NCBI GenBank assembly: GCA_023701435.1
Contig: JAMPXB010000014.1
Coordinates: 1 to 64,000 of the forward strand
Length of the DNA stretch: 64,000 nucleotides
Direction of reading: 5' to 3'
From: Bacteriovoracaceae bacterium
GTDB lineage: Bacteria > Bdellovibrionota > Bacteriovoracia > Bacteriovoracales > Bacteriovoracaceae
The translations under genes and the position numbers were made by a program. The notes beneath the pieces are model-generated. The model ran no database searches. It saw only the letters and a list, made by a program, of their open reading frames with translations, and was not told the DNA's origin. Positions 1-8,377 of this stretch are shown piece after piece; position 1 is the first letter of the stretch, and every line of letters begins with the position of its first letter.

Positions 1-40
1 AGGTTTTAAGTTCTTCTTGGCTCATTTGAATCTTTCCCAT
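1..40 (-). CDS. Partial unidentified gene leaving the window
   Basis: The first 13 codons of a minus-strand gene are visible, reading MGKIQMSQEELKT from an ATG at base 40; a second in-frame ATG at base 25 would give MSQEELK. An AGGA lies about 10 bases upstream of the outer ATG, a weak Shine-Dalgarno. The rest of the gene lies outside the window, so no function can be given. It is divergent from the 200-982 gene and shares its repeat-rich intergenic region. Confidence 0.45.
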   Translation of the reverse strand, partial: MGKIQMSQEELKT

Positions 41-60
41 CGCTAATAGTTCCTAATCTA

Positions 61-151
61 AGTGTATAGAATTAGGGTACACAACTATTATTGATGGGTC
101 ATAATCGCTCAGAAATTAGATGAGGTCATAATCGACTAGAAACTATACACT
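61..151. promoter_or_regulatory. Repeat-rich divergent control region
   Basis: Between two divergent genes, a perfect 9-bp inverted repeat (AGTGTATAG at 61-69, CTATACACT at 143-151) flanks two direct copies of GGTCATAATCG at 97-107 and 124-134. The direct repeats extend imperfectly downstream (ctcAGAAAtTA versus actAGAAAcTA), giving a spacing of 27 bp. This arrangement looks like a set of regulator-binding sites, but no regulator is identifiable and the function is inferred from position only. Confidence 0.45.
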
Positions 152-182
152 CATAATTTTGATAGTTATACCGAGAAGCTCT

Positions 183-199
183 ACAGACAAGGAGTCTGT
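183..199 (+). promoter_or_regulatory. Shine-Dalgarno in hairpin loop, ending at the start codon
   Basis: ACAGAC (183-188) pairs perfectly with GTCTGT (194-199), leaving AAGGA as a five-base loop. The Shine-Dalgarno AAGGAG is therefore the loop plus the first base of the 3' arm, and the arm ends directly at the ATG at 200. The arrangement fixes the start of the 200-982 gene and resembles hairpins at 55492, 58223 and 60448. Confidence 0.6.
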
Positions 200-982
200 A
201 TGGAAGCCATTAAATGGAATTATTTTCAATATCGTAAAGGCTACGATTATCCGGTTTATATCCGTTTTAAGCAGGATGAACTTAATCCAAAATTTTCTCA
301 TTTATTGAGCGAGATGGGTTTCTCAGAGTTGTCAGAGATTGAAGCCAAGAAGATCCCCTTACAACGCCCTCATACCCGGGTTTTGACTATTCAAAGTGCC
401 GGATCAAGACTGCAGCTGCAAATCAATGGTTCTGATCTGCTCGACAAATATGGAGCAGAGTCCCTTTCTTTGCAGATGGGCATGCCAGTCTATACTTATC
501 GAAAAGTAGGAGTCATGGGACTGCCTTTAACGAAAACACTTTGGGACCTGGCCATTCACCCTGACCTGTCACATACGGATCAGATGGTTGGATTAAGGAT
601 TATTTTGGTGCGCTACCTGGCGCAGGCCTTGGCCGAACATGGAGTCCTTTCCTATTGGGGCACGATGAAAGACGATACGGTCGTTGTCATGAAACAACTA
701 CAGTCGTTTGGAGAGGCAGTATTTATTGATACCAGTAAGAAAGTCATCTTCTCCAATGGGGGTATATTAAAAATCGGCACTTCCCTGAAGATTCTTCGTA
801 AGGATAAGGAAGTGAGTCACTCCAGTGTCATGTCCCGGGAAGATGTGATTGGCTTTCTAAGCGTCAGCACCTGTCTGTTAAGTTTTAATGGCATTACTCA
901 TTCAATGAAAAAGGCCATTTATGAATTAAGTTCCAGTGTCAGCGGGTCGTACGCTGGAGCTGAAAAGAACCTCAATCTCTAG
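200..982 (+). CDS. Hypothetical 260-aa cytoplasmic protein
   Basis: I do not recognise this protein. It has no signal peptide and no clear membrane segment. The N-terminal part is rich in aromatic and charged residues (WNYFQYRKGYDYPVY), and the middle contains a mixed alpha/beta stretch around residues 105-160 (LTKTLWDLAIHPDLSHTDQ). No catalytic motif, metal-binding cluster or repeat is visible. The start is supported by the adjacent Shine-Dalgarno hairpin. It is followed 36 bases later by lgt on the same strand. Codon use matches its neighbours, so there is no sign of transfer. Confidence 0.7.
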   Translation: MEAIKWNYFQYRKGYDYPVYIRFKQDELNPKFSHLLSEMGFSELSEIEAKKIPLQRPHTRVLTIQSAGSRLQLQINGSDLLDKYGAESLSLQMGMPVYTYRKVGVMGLPLTKTLWDLAIHPDLSHTDQMVGLRIILVRYLAQALAEHGVLSYWGTMKDDTVVVMKQLQSFGEAVFIDTSKKVIFSNGGILKIGTSLKILRKDKEVSHSSVMSREDVIGFLSVSTCLLSFNGITHSMKKAIYELSSSVSGSYAGAEKNLNL

Positions 983-994
983 TTGTCTTCAATG

Positions 995-1015
995 AATTAG
1001 TCTTATAAGCTAATT
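995..1015 (+). promoter_or_regulatory. Hairpin in place of a Shine-Dalgarno before lgt
   Basis: AATTAG (995-1000) pairs with CTAATT (1010-1015); the nine bases between contain CTTATAAG, so the stem can be extended with one bulged base. It ends three bases before the lgt ATG, and no purine-rich ribosome-binding site is visible. Function is unknown. Confidence 0.35.
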
Positions 1016-1018
1016 TCC

Positions 1019-1813
1019 ATGAATCAAGCATGGATTGACCCGGTTATTTTTTCTATTGGTCCTCTGCAGGTCCGTTGGTATGGCGCTATGTATGTGCTGG
1101 GCTTCATCGTTGGCGGAGCGATTCTTAAATATCTTTCAGATAAAAAATTCTGGCCGCTTCCCAAGGAAGCGATCGACAAATATGTGACCTGGCTCATTGT
1201 CGGGATGTTTTTGGGTGCAAGACTCTTTTACGTCTTCCTTTATAACTGGGAATACTACTCAGTAAATTTGGGCGATGTTTTAGCTGTTTGGAAAGGGGGA
1301 CTCTCTTTTCACGGTGCGGTTTTTGGAATGTGCATTTCCACTTACTTTTTTGCCAAAAAGAATAATCTTCATTTCTTTCAAATTGCCGACTGTCTGGCGG
1401 TTGCCGGTGGACCGGGACTGTTTTTTGGGCGAATGGGGAACTTCATCAATGGCGAATTGTACGGTCGGGTAACAGATTCATGGGCGGGAATCGTTTTTCC
1501 CGGCGGTGGACCTTTTCCAAGACACCCTTCTCAATTATATGAAGGAGTACTGGAAGGAATCGTTCTTTTCTTCATCTTATTTTATGTTCACAAGCGCCAG
1601 CGTTTTTATGGAGTCGTAAGTGCCGCGTTCCTACTGAGCTATGGGACTTTTCGCTTTATTGTTGAATTCTTCAGAGAGCCTGATTCTCAATTGGGTTACT
1701 ACTTGGGATATTTCACCATGGGGCAGTTTTTATGCGTTGCAATGATTATCCTTTCTTATTTCATTTTCCGCTGGGCCAAAAAAGCGAATGTTCCTAATCC
1801 GCTAGTTTCCTGA
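1019..1813 (+). CDS. lgt: Prolipoprotein diacylglyceryl transferase
   Basis: Lgt transfers a diacylglyceryl group from phosphatidylglycerol to the lipobox cysteine of prolipoproteins in the inner membrane, the first step of lipoprotein maturation. The 264-aa length and several hydrophobic segments fit the family. The family signature is present near residues 138-151 (GRMGNFINGELYGR), with the early RWYGAMY motif near residue 19 and HPSQLYE near residue 171. Several lipoprotein genes in this window would be its substrates, such as the MltD-like and PilF-like genes. The 3' end overlaps the convergent gene 1802-2323 by 12 bp. No good Shine-Dalgarno is seen. Confidence 0.96.
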   Translation: MNQAWIDPVIFSIGPLQVRWYGAMYVLGFIVGGAILKYLSDKKFWPLPKEAIDKYVTWLIVGMFLGARLFYVFLYNWEYYSVNLGDVLAVWKGGLSFHGAVFGMCISTYFFAKKNNLHFFQIADCLAVAGGPGLFFGRMGNFINGELYGRVTDSWAGIVFPGGGPFPRHPSQLYEGVLEGIVLFFILFYVHKRQRFYGVVSAAFLLSYGTFRFIVEFFREPDSQLGYYLGYFTMGQFLCVAMIILSYFIFRWAKKANVPNPLVS

Positions 1814-2323
1814 GTTGGCCCTTTTCATTTTTTGCAGCAGACTAGGTTGCTCTTCTTCCCCTTTTTGAACAGCATAAAAAATGGGGAAGCAGGTAATAGT
1901 GCAGGCTGCACTGTAGATATGCTTTAAAGGTTTTGCGTCCCAAGTATAGTAAGCCTCTTCGCCCGTCCTTTTATAGGTCGTCTGTTTACCCAGTCGGTTT
2001 ACCAGGGACTGGAAAAAGATGTCGTGAAGAAAGTAGTGGGGAAGGCGGGCATGGAAATCTAGAATCTTCCCATCTTGAACCTGCACCAGAACAGGGAACT
2101 TATATCTCATATGGGCTACGTAGTACTTTAAGGTTTTAACTGAATCCTCATCATTCATTTCCTCGCCCTTGCCATATTTTTTGTCGAGTTCGGTAACCGG
2201 ACGGTCCGGGAAAAAATCATTAAAAGCATCAAGACTGAAGTTGTAATTAGGGGCTTCAACTTTTGCGTTTAAAGGTTGAAACATGATCATTATACATGGC
2301 AAGATGATAGAGAGCTTTAGCAT
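1802..2323 (-). CDS. Secreted protein of unknown function
   Basis: This is a 173-aa protein with an N-terminal hydrophobic signal (LSIILPCIMIMF followed by QPLNAKV), consistent with Sec export and cleavage after NA-K near residue 21. The mature part is basic and aromatic, with a DFFPDRPVTELDKKYGKG segment that recalls the start of small domains which follow a conserved PDxxV motif, but I cannot assign a family. It contains two cysteines close together (ACTITCF) that could form a disulfide. Its stop lies inside lgt, tail to tail. Confidence 0.65.
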   Translation of the reverse strand: MLKLSIILPCIMIMFQPLNAKVEAPNYNFSLDAFNDFFPDRPVTELDKKYGKGEEMNDEDSVKTLKYYVAHMRYKFPVLVQVQDGKILDFHARLPHYFLHDIFFQSLVNRLGKQTTYKRTGEEAYYTWDAKPLKHIYSAACTITCFPIFYAVQKGEEEQPSLLQKMKRANSGN

Positions 2324-2599
2324 GTACTAATCTTAGCACCTAAAAGTGCCGATATGTTTGGCAATGATAATGAGTTTTTTATTATCTGGACCAAAAAGAT
2401 CGTGTATTTGAACGGCAAAGAATGAAATAGATGTAAACGTGTTTTTGGTCCTACCAGACATGGATATTAAGTCATTGTTTTTACTTGGCTTTTACCCGTC
2501 GGGACAAAATTATTTTGCCTTCTTGGGTAGGAACTCTAATTGATTTATTCTTTTAGAAATGAAGTATCCTACTTGCTTCAGGAAGATTAAGGGAATGGA

Positions 2600-4105
2600 A
2601 TGATAATAAATAAGATGGCCGTCTTGCCGCTAGGGTTTTTATTTCTTGTTTCGGCATGTTCCACCACCTCTAGTACCAGTAAAAAGCTAGCCGCCACTGA
2701 TCAGTATAATCCAACCGTTTCTGAACAAGCGGAGTACTACCGTGTTCAAGAGCAGCTGATTGAAAAAGACCTTCCTAATTGTAAGGGCTGTATTCATGGC
2801 AGTGCCCATGATTTGACTTTTACAGCTCCCTTAAAAACATATGAAATTTCCCCTGAGGCCGTAAGACAATTTGGCCTTCAGAATACCAAGTTTGACTTTC
2901 CTGTTACCTGGAACAAGCAAACTGCCATGTGGGTAAAGTTTTTTACCGGCCGTGGTCGCAGACATTTCATTAACTACACTCAAAGGGCCGGGCGATACGC
3001 TCCTGTTCTTTCAAAAATCATGGCAGACAACGGTCTTCCTCGTGATCTAATTTATCTGGCTATGGCCGAGTCTGGTTTTCAAAACCATGCCCGTTCTTGG
3101 GCCAAGGCAGTAGGTCCTTGGCAGTTTATGCCGGCCACCGGGAAAAAGTTTGGACTTAATATCGACTGGTATGTTGATGAAAGAAGAGATCCGTTAAAGG
3201 CGACGATTGCTGCCGCCAACTATCTTAAAATGTTGCATGGTCTTTTTGGCTCATGGGAGCTGGCAGCCGCTGGTTACAATGCGGGCGAAGGAAAAATCGG
3301 TCGTGCCATTCGTATGTATAGAACCAAAGATTTCTGGCAGATGAGTAAGGGAAGATACCTTCGTCCCGAAACCAAAAACTACGTTCCTAAGATCATGGCC
3401 CTCGCCATTATCGGCAAGAACCTAGAGGTCTTTGGATTCAATGAAATTGAATTTGAAAAGGCGCTGGATTACGAAGAGATCATGGTAAAAGGCAACGCTG
3501 ACTTATATGAAGTGGCGGAAGTTCTGGAACTCGATTTCGAGGTCGTAAAAAAATACAATCCTGAGATCGTCAGATGGCAAACTCCTTCTTACCTTGAGAA
3601 CTATACTTTAAGAGTACCAGTAGGAACAAAAGACGCTTGGGAAGAATACCCTAATAAAGATTCAGTGGTAGCTGACAGCTACAAAACATATGTGACCAAT
3701 GGCCGCAGTTCTCTGGCCCATGTGTCTCGAAAGTTTAAAGTTCCGGTCAACGTTTTGAGAAATCTTAATCCGGAAATTTCAGTCACCAGAATCTCGCCGA
3801 GGACGGTCGTTTACTTACCGTTTCGTGAAGATCACTCTCTTAAGGCCAGCATGTATGCTGATCTTTACGAGAAACCAAGAAAACGTATCCAAAAGAGAAA
3901 TACCTATCAGCGTATGATCAGCTCTTACGCTAATAAAGGTAAAAAGATTAAGAACCCAACTGTTTTCTATACCGTGAGAAAAGGCGACAGTCTTTGGCGC
4001 GTGGCTCAGAGAACAGGAGTTCCAATGGGTACTATCATTAAAACCAATCAACATATCATTAAGCGTCGACAAATCTTACCAGGTGATCGATTAGCAATCC
4101 GTTAA
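2600..4105 (+). CDS. mltD: Membrane-bound lytic murein transglycosylase D-like lipoprotein
   Basis: The protein should cleave the glycan strands of peptidoglycan, releasing 1,6-anhydro ends, while anchored in the outer membrane. The N-terminus has a lipoprotein signal with lipobox VSAC near residue 20. A goose-type lysozyme-like SLT domain spans about residues 125-260, with the catalytic-glutamate motif AMAESGFQ, followed by AVGPWQFMPATGKKFGL and AAAGYNAGEGKIGRA, all typical of MltD. C-terminal LysM-like modules include SLAHVSRKFKVPVNVL and a clear last one at residues 455-500 (RKGDSLWRVAQRTGVP). The start at 2600 is preceded by purines (AAGGGAATGGA). A strong terminator follows. Confidence 0.93.
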   Translation: MIINKMAVLPLGFLFLVSACSTTSSTSKKLAATDQYNPTVSEQAEYYRVQEQLIEKDLPNCKGCIHGSAHDLTFTAPLKTYEISPEAVRQFGLQNTKFDFPVTWNKQTAMWVKFFTGRGRRHFINYTQRAGRYAPVLSKIMADNGLPRDLIYLAMAESGFQNHARSWAKAVGPWQFMPATGKKFGLNIDWYVDERRDPLKATIAAANYLKMLHGLFGSWELAAAGYNAGEGKIGRAIRMYRTKDFWQMSKGRYLRPETKNYVPKIMALAIIGKNLEVFGFNEIEFEKALDYEEIMVKGNADLYEVAEVLELDFEVVKKYNPEIVRWQTPSYLENYTLRVPVGTKDAWEEYPNKDSVVADSYKTYVTNGRSSLAHVSRKFKVPVNVLRNLNPEISVTRISPRTVVYLPFREDHSLKASMYADLYEKPRKRIQKRNTYQRMISSYANKGKKIKNPTVFYTVRKGDSLWRVAQRTGVPMGTIIKTNQHIIKRRQILPGDRLAIR

Positions 4106-4110
4106 ACTGA

Positions 4111-4138
4111 AAAACCCGCTCGCAAGAGTGGGTTTTTT
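4111..4138 (+). terminator. Rho-independent terminator after mltD
   Basis: AAACCCGCTC and GAGTGGGTTT form a stem around a GCAA tetraloop and run into a T tract. It begins a few bases after the mltD stop and separates that gene from 4156-5268. Confidence 0.9.
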
Positions 4139-4155
4139 ATTTTAAGATTCCCTCC

Positions 4156-5268
4156 ATGGGATTTGGACTACTAAAACACTTTAAAGACAACAAGAGCGCC
4201 AACGCTCAAAACTCTGTTTCAAAACACTATCGTCATGTGATTCTCGGTCAGGATCTGGGAGCTGTTTTGAAGCTCATGGAACTTAGAAGAACACTGCCTT
4301 TAGAGTCAGTGAGGCTTATTTCGACGAGACCAATGAATCGTCAAATGCTTCTTGAGAACTATGAATTCGGAGTCTCACATTTGCGATCGCCTTTGGCGGT
4401 AGAGAATATTTATCGTAAATATCATAACGCAAAGATTCTTCCTCAATCTGGTGAAGCCACTTTCTATAAAGATGGTAAGTTTCACGAATTCAGCGGCCGC
4501 GCTAAGTCGATGGAGCTGCAAATGGGGGAGGATTTCTTCATTCAAAAGGGTTACCGCATTGAACTGGAGAGTTTCTTCAGTCCAGAAGAGTGGGATAACT
4601 TTGATAACATCCTCAAAGAATGTTCAGAGTTGCGAATTTTTGAATCCATTGAAAAAACAACTCCCCAGGATCTGGTAGAGAAAAAAGAATGGCTTCTGAC
4701 TTATAAAGATTTTGCCAGCACCACTTGCGAAAATCTTTACGTCTCCCTGTCTCCGAAGCGCTTTATAAATCTCGTTAACAATAAAGATGAGCTCACTCCG
4801 GAAATGATCGATGTCTGCACGGCAGTCGAAGTCCAATCGGCCATGTCAGTGACATTGAAACTCAATAAAGAGATTTATCCGGAAGAAAAAACGATTTTTA
4901 TCCCTCAGAGCATGACTCATGAATGGGGACATTTTATCGTTGAATTTGAATCTTATAATCACCAAAGAAAAGAACAGCTCTGCCACGTGCTGTTTTTGAT
5001 TCATGAAGAAGAGCCGCAGACTGAAGACTTGGGAAGTAAAATTAAGCTGATGAAACGAGTTCTCGATCGTGTGTTCAATGATATTGAAAAACACATCACC
5101 AAAGAATATATCCGTTTTGATGAAGAGATGTTTATTTCGAATGTTAAAGATTCTGCGATGGAGCAGCTTTCATTTGACTATCCCTCCCTCCACTTCCTGG
5201 GACAGGCCACTCCAATGACTGGTGAACTTAATAATGAAAAATTTCTTGCACGCGTTTTATTAAACTAA
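4156..5268 (+). CDS. Hypothetical protein, possibly a degenerate Rossmann-type oxidoreductase
   Basis: This 370-aa protein is not clearly assignable. Near residue 28 the stretch HVILGQDLGAVLKLMELRR has the hydrophobic-glycine rhythm of a dinucleotide-binding beta-alpha-beta unit but lacks the full GxGxxG. Near the C-terminus SLHFLGQATPMTGE resembles the closing strand of flavin-dependent amine-oxidase-like proteins. It has no signal peptide and no membrane segments. It is followed 10 bases later by the outer-membrane protein at 5279, so the two are probably co-transcribed. The flavoprotein idea is inference from these two segments; a profile-profile search against FAD-dependent oxidoreductases would decide it. 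Confidence 0.6.
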   Translation: MGFGLLKHFKDNKSANAQNSVSKHYRHVILGQDLGAVLKLMELRRTLPLESVRLISTRPMNRQMLLENYEFGVSHLRSPLAVENIYRKYHNAKILPQSGEATFYKDGKFHEFSGRAKSMELQMGEDFFIQKGYRIELESFFSPEEWDNFDNILKECSELRIFESIEKTTPQDLVEKKEWLLTYKDFASTTCENLYVSLSPKRFINLVNNKDELTPEMIDVCTAVEVQSAMSVTLKLNKEIYPEEKTIFIPQSMTHEWGHFIVEFESYNHQRKEQLCHVLFLIHEEEPQTEDLGSKIKLMKRVLDRVFNDIEKHITKEYIRFDEEMFISNVKDSAMEQLSFDYPSLHFLGQATPMTGELNNEKFLARVLLN

Positions 5269-5278
5269 GGAGATATAG

Positions 5279-5875
5279 ATGAAACTTCTCATTGCTATTC
5301 TTGTTCTTTTGTCAGTTAGTCTAGCATCCGCTCAAACTAAAATCGTATCAATTGATGCTTTTGACTACTCTTACACTGGTGGACTTTTAATCAAGTCTGA
5401 CAATGGTGAAGGCCCTGACCGTGACGAAACAACTTTCCGTTTAAACCTTAACTACGCTCAAAATTGGGAGCGCTATTATGGTGTTATGTGGAAAGCTCGT
5501 GTCTTCATCAACCGTGAAGACGTTGATTTCGGAAACTCTGATAACTTAGAAACAAGCTGGGGTGGAGCTGCCGGTTTCCTTTACAACTTCCAGCCTGAAA
5601 ATATTAAAGAATCTTTTTTCGCTAGCGCTATGGTTGGTTTAGAAAGAGCCACTTATGAAATTGGCGGAGCTGATGATCAATCAGGCTTCAATCTCCTCGG
5701 TGATCTTGAGGCTGGTAAGCGTTTTGATCTTGGTTCTTATTCAGTTGTTAACATTGCTTATGCACCATCTTTTAGCTTTAGTTTCAAACGCTATGGTGGT
5801 GATATTCGTGATGAGTACTACCGATCAGGTAATGAAGTTAAAATTAATTTCTTAAAATTCGATATTCTTTTCTAG
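5279..5875 (+). CDS. Small outer-membrane beta-barrel protein
   Basis: The N-terminus is a classic cleavable signal peptide (LLIAILVLLSVSLASAQT, cut after ASA). The mature ~180 residues alternate polar and hydrophobic residues in strands and end in a C-terminal phenylalanine (KFDILF), the signal for Bam-mediated insertion. The size would fit an eight-stranded barrel. It has a strong AAGGAG ribosome-binding site and is followed by a strong terminator, so it ends the operon begun at 4156. I cannot name the family more closely. It is one of three barrel genes in a row. Confidence 0.8.
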   Translation: MKLLIAILVLLSVSLASAQTKIVSIDAFDYSYTGGLLIKSDNGEGPDRDETTFRLNLNYAQNWERYYGVMWKARVFINREDVDFGNSDNLETSWGGAAGFLYNFQPENIKESFFASAMVGLERATYEIGGADDQSGFNLLGDLEAGKRFDLGSYSVVNIAYAPSFSFSFKRYGGDIRDEYYRSGNEVKINFLKFDILF

Positions 5876-5883
5876 TAAAAAAC

Positions 5884-5908
5884 GGCCACCGAAAGGTGGC
5901 CTTTTTTT
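5884..5908 (+). terminator. Rho-independent terminator
   Basis: GGCCACC, GAAA tetraloop, GGTGGCC, then seven T residues. It ends the 4156-5875 transcription unit. Confidence 0.93.
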
Positions 5909-6081
5909 GGTCTTCGCTCTGAGATAGGGGCATTAATTGTCAAAAATTTGATACTCATCGAACCATCACCTCTGGTCCTACATCACAACTTCATCGATTA
6001 AAAAAATATTGCCAAAGGAATATTGGTTGGTGAGACTTATACTCATTAGTTTAGTTTTTGATTTCGTTAACCATGGATTGG

Positions 6082-6098
6082 AATGACAGAACGTCATT
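6082..6098 (+). promoter_or_regulatory. 5' leader hairpin upstream of the major OMP gene
   Basis: AATGAC (6082-6087) and GTCATT (6093-6098) form a perfect six-base stem around AGAAC, then TTTT, then AAAAGGAG, the ribosome-binding site. The hairpin stands just clear of the Shine-Dalgarno, a layout known to protect abundant mRNAs from decay (ompA-like leaders). It could instead attenuate transcription. Both roles are inference. Confidence 0.45.
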
Positions 6099-6115
6099 TT
6101 TTAAAAGGAGATTTC

Positions 6116-7255
6116 ATGAAAAAACAGCTAACAGTTGCTCTTGGACTTGCTGTTCTTGCAACACCAGTTTTCGCTTCTAAAGCCCGTCTTCAAGCTCTTG
6201 GTGAAGACTCTTACGGTTCTGCGTACATCAACGACAACCGTAACATCTGGCTTAACGCAGCTCAGATTAACAACCACAAAGACCTAGTAACTTACGAGTT
6301 CGGTGGAAATCAAACTGCTGATTCTGCTGGTACTGCTCGTGGCGAAGGTGGCGTTTATAAAGCTCACGGTAACTTCGTATACGGTGCTCACTTCGGTGGC
6401 GCTTCTAACACAGCTAACGGCATGCGTGCTGCTACAGGTTTAACTAATGCTGATGAAGATAACAACCTTGACCTTTTCATCGGTGGCGACGCTGGTATGA
6501 AATGGGGTGCTAACCTTGGTTATGCTAAGACTGCAGACGAAACTTCACCACTTACTGCTGAATCAATGAGAACACGTCTTGGTGTGATCATGGGTGACAC
6601 TCAAGTTTACGCTAACATTAACCTTATCAATAATGCTAAAGGTGATAACGGCGCTAAATTCAATGGTGACCTTGGTTACCAAGTTGGTGCTATTCACGCT
6701 TGGGAAGGCAACACTCTATTCGTAGATTACCGTTCATTCGATGCTGAATCAGAAATTGGTGCAAGCAAAGAAGATATCTCTCTTATGCAAGCTGAAGTAG
6801 GTATGGGTCGTGTTGAGCGTCTAAACGATAAGACAAATCTTTTCGCTAAAGCTTCACTTTTTACTGCAAAAGTTGAAAATGATCGTACTGCTGGAAACAC
6901 TTTCGGTACAGCAGGTTGTGATGCTTCTCAATTGGCTTGTGAAGAGTACGATACTATGCGTGTTCCAGTAGTTGTTGGTCTTGAGACTGAAGCTACTTCA
7001 TGGTTAACTCTTCGTGCTTCAGTTACTCAAGTTGTTTGGGGATCTGAAGAAGATAAGAACAATGAGCGTACAATTGCTAACTCAACAGCTATCAACGCTG
7101 GTGCTACTCTGAAGTTCGGCGAACTTTCGGTTGATGGTGTTGTTGGTAACGGTACTGGTGCTACTAATGCTGTTGGTGAAAACACAGCTACTGGTAACGG
7201 CACAATCCGTACTGACGAGCTAATGTCTCGCGTTTCTATGACTTACCGTTTCTAA
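6116..7255 (+). CDS. Major outer-membrane porin-like protein
   Basis: The ORF track starts at 6083, but AAAAGGAG sits 6-13 bases before the ATG at 6116, and that start gives a clean signal peptide (MKKQLTVALGLAVLATPVFA). The mature protein of about 360 residues is rich in Ala, Gly, Asn and Thr and alternates in beta-strand fashion, ending in SMTYRF with a terminal phenylalanine. Codons are strongly restricted (GCT, GGT, AAC, CTT, CGT), unlike neighbouring genes, which suggests very high expression. One cysteine pair (GCDASQLACE) could form a disulfide in an external loop. Probably the dominant general porin; the substrate is unknown. It has its own leader hairpin and a strong terminator, so it is likely monocistronic. 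Confidence 0.85.
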   Translation: MKKQLTVALGLAVLATPVFASKARLQALGEDSYGSAYINDNRNIWLNAAQINNHKDLVTYEFGGNQTADSAGTARGEGGVYKAHGNFVYGAHFGGASNTANGMRAATGLTNADEDNNLDLFIGGDAGMKWGANLGYAKTADETSPLTAESMRTRLGVIMGDTQVYANINLINNAKGDNGAKFNGDLGYQVGAIHAWEGNTLFVDYRSFDAESEIGASKEDISLMQAEVGMGRVERLNDKTNLFAKASLFTAKVENDRTAGNTFGTAGCDASQLACEEYDTMRVPVVVGLETEATSWLTLRASVTQVVWGSEEDKNNERTIANSTAINAGATLKFGELSVDGVVGNGTGATNAVGENTATGNGTIRTDELMSRVSMTYRF

Positions 7256-7281
7256 TCTTATCTTAAGATGAAATGATAGAG

Positions 7282-7307
7282 GGCCCGGAGTAATCCGGGC
7301 CTTTTTT
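7282..7307 (+). terminator. Rho-independent terminator of the porin gene
   Basis: GGCCCGGA, GTAA loop, TCCGGGCC, then six T residues, 27 bases after the stop codon. Confidence 0.94.
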
Positions 7308-7426
7308 ATTTTTTAGACTCATTTTGACCCCAGTTTTATTGATATCCAGCGTCCATGTCAGGAAAATCCAGAGGTTTTTTCTATTCTTTTCTTGTACAAT
7401 TTTTTGAAACATAAGGAGTCTCGAAA

Positions 7427-8377
7427 ATGAGAAAGATGATTGCAGTGGCAGCGGTAGTAGTTGCTACATCTGCGAATGCGGCTGAGGAACTTAAATTTGG
7501 TGATGTTAACTACTTCTTAAAAGAGGGCCAGTTTAATGTTGCTGCAGATGTTAATCAGACTTTTGACAAGTATAAATATCAGGGCACCACGCTTGAAACT
7601 CGTGGAGTGCTATTCTCGACTCAGTTTGCTTATGCTTACAATGATCAGTTCAATGCTTTTCTTGGATTAGACTACGCATATGACAGAGAGACTGAAGATA
7701 AAACCAATCCTTCTATTTCGGATCGAAAAAAAGCAGATTATAGCAGTGATGGTCTAGCGAACCCGATTTTGGGCGCTAATTATCGCTACATGAATCAAAA
7801 TGACTCTCGTTACAATGTTGATTTTGGTGTTCTTGCTCGCATCAACATTGAAGATGCTGAAAAAGGCGATACCAATATTACTAATGCTAAGAACGGTAAC
7901 TTCGCTGATAGCCGTAGCTCATTAGAATTGAATGCCCGTACTGGTCGTAAGTGGAACATTGCCAATGAATGGCAGCTTGCTGCTGGGGCAGTTTACTTTA
8001 CTGAAGGTGATACAACGGTAAATGATGTTGCTGGGGATATTAAATTGGAAGATGACTCATCTTTTGATCTCTATGTTCGTGCAACTTATCAGTATCGTCC
8101 GGTTAATGAATTTATGATGTTGCTTTCTGCCCAGGCTACGCAAGTGGGTGAGACACAATCTGATATTAAAGGTGGCGGTAAGATTGAATCTGATTCTCAT
8201 CTTGATTGGGATTTCGGCTTTGTTGCTAAATATCTTGTGACAGATACCTTCATTGCTAGAATCAATTACAATATTTCTCGTAATCCTGATTACGATATTA
8301 AAACTGCCGGCACGACTGAGGAACTTTCACGTCGTCATGCAAATTTCTTTGGCCTTGGTGTAGATTTCCTTTTCTAA
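7427..8377 (+). CDS. Outer-membrane beta-barrel protein
   Basis: The 316-aa precursor starts with a signal peptide (IAVAAVVVATSANA, cut before AEE). The mature part has long runs of alternating aromatic/hydrophobic and polar residues (FNAFLGLDYAYDRETE, DLYVRATYQYRPVNEF) and ends FGLGVDFLF, with a C-terminal phenylalanine and the usual hydrophobic residues of a Bam signal. The length would suit a 12- to 14-stranded barrel. An AAGGAG motif precedes the ATG. Its codon use is less restricted than that of the porin at 6116. The stop overlaps the stop of the small minus-strand gene at 8374. Family unknown. Confidence 0.8.
   Translation: MRKMIAVAAVVVATSANAAEELKFGDVNYFLKEGQFNVAADVNQTFDKYKYQGTTLETRGVLFSTQFAYAYNDQFNAFLGLDYAYDRETEDKTNPSISDRKKADYSSDGLANPILGANYRYMNQNDSRYNVDFGVLARINIEDAEKGDTNITNAKNGNFADSRSSLELNARTGRKWNIANEWQLAAGAVYFTEGDTTVNDVAGDIKLEDDSSFDLYVRATYQYRPVNEFMMLLSAQATQVGETQSDIKGGGKIESDSHLDWDFGFVAKYLVTDTFIARINYNISRNPDYDIKTAGTTEELSRRHANFFGLGVDFLF

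Noticed and set aside
2354-2425. A 23-codon plus-strand frame (MFGNDNEFF...) between 2323 and 2600
   Set aside because: No ribosome-binding site, no promoter that fits and no hydrophobic or structured character; likely chance.
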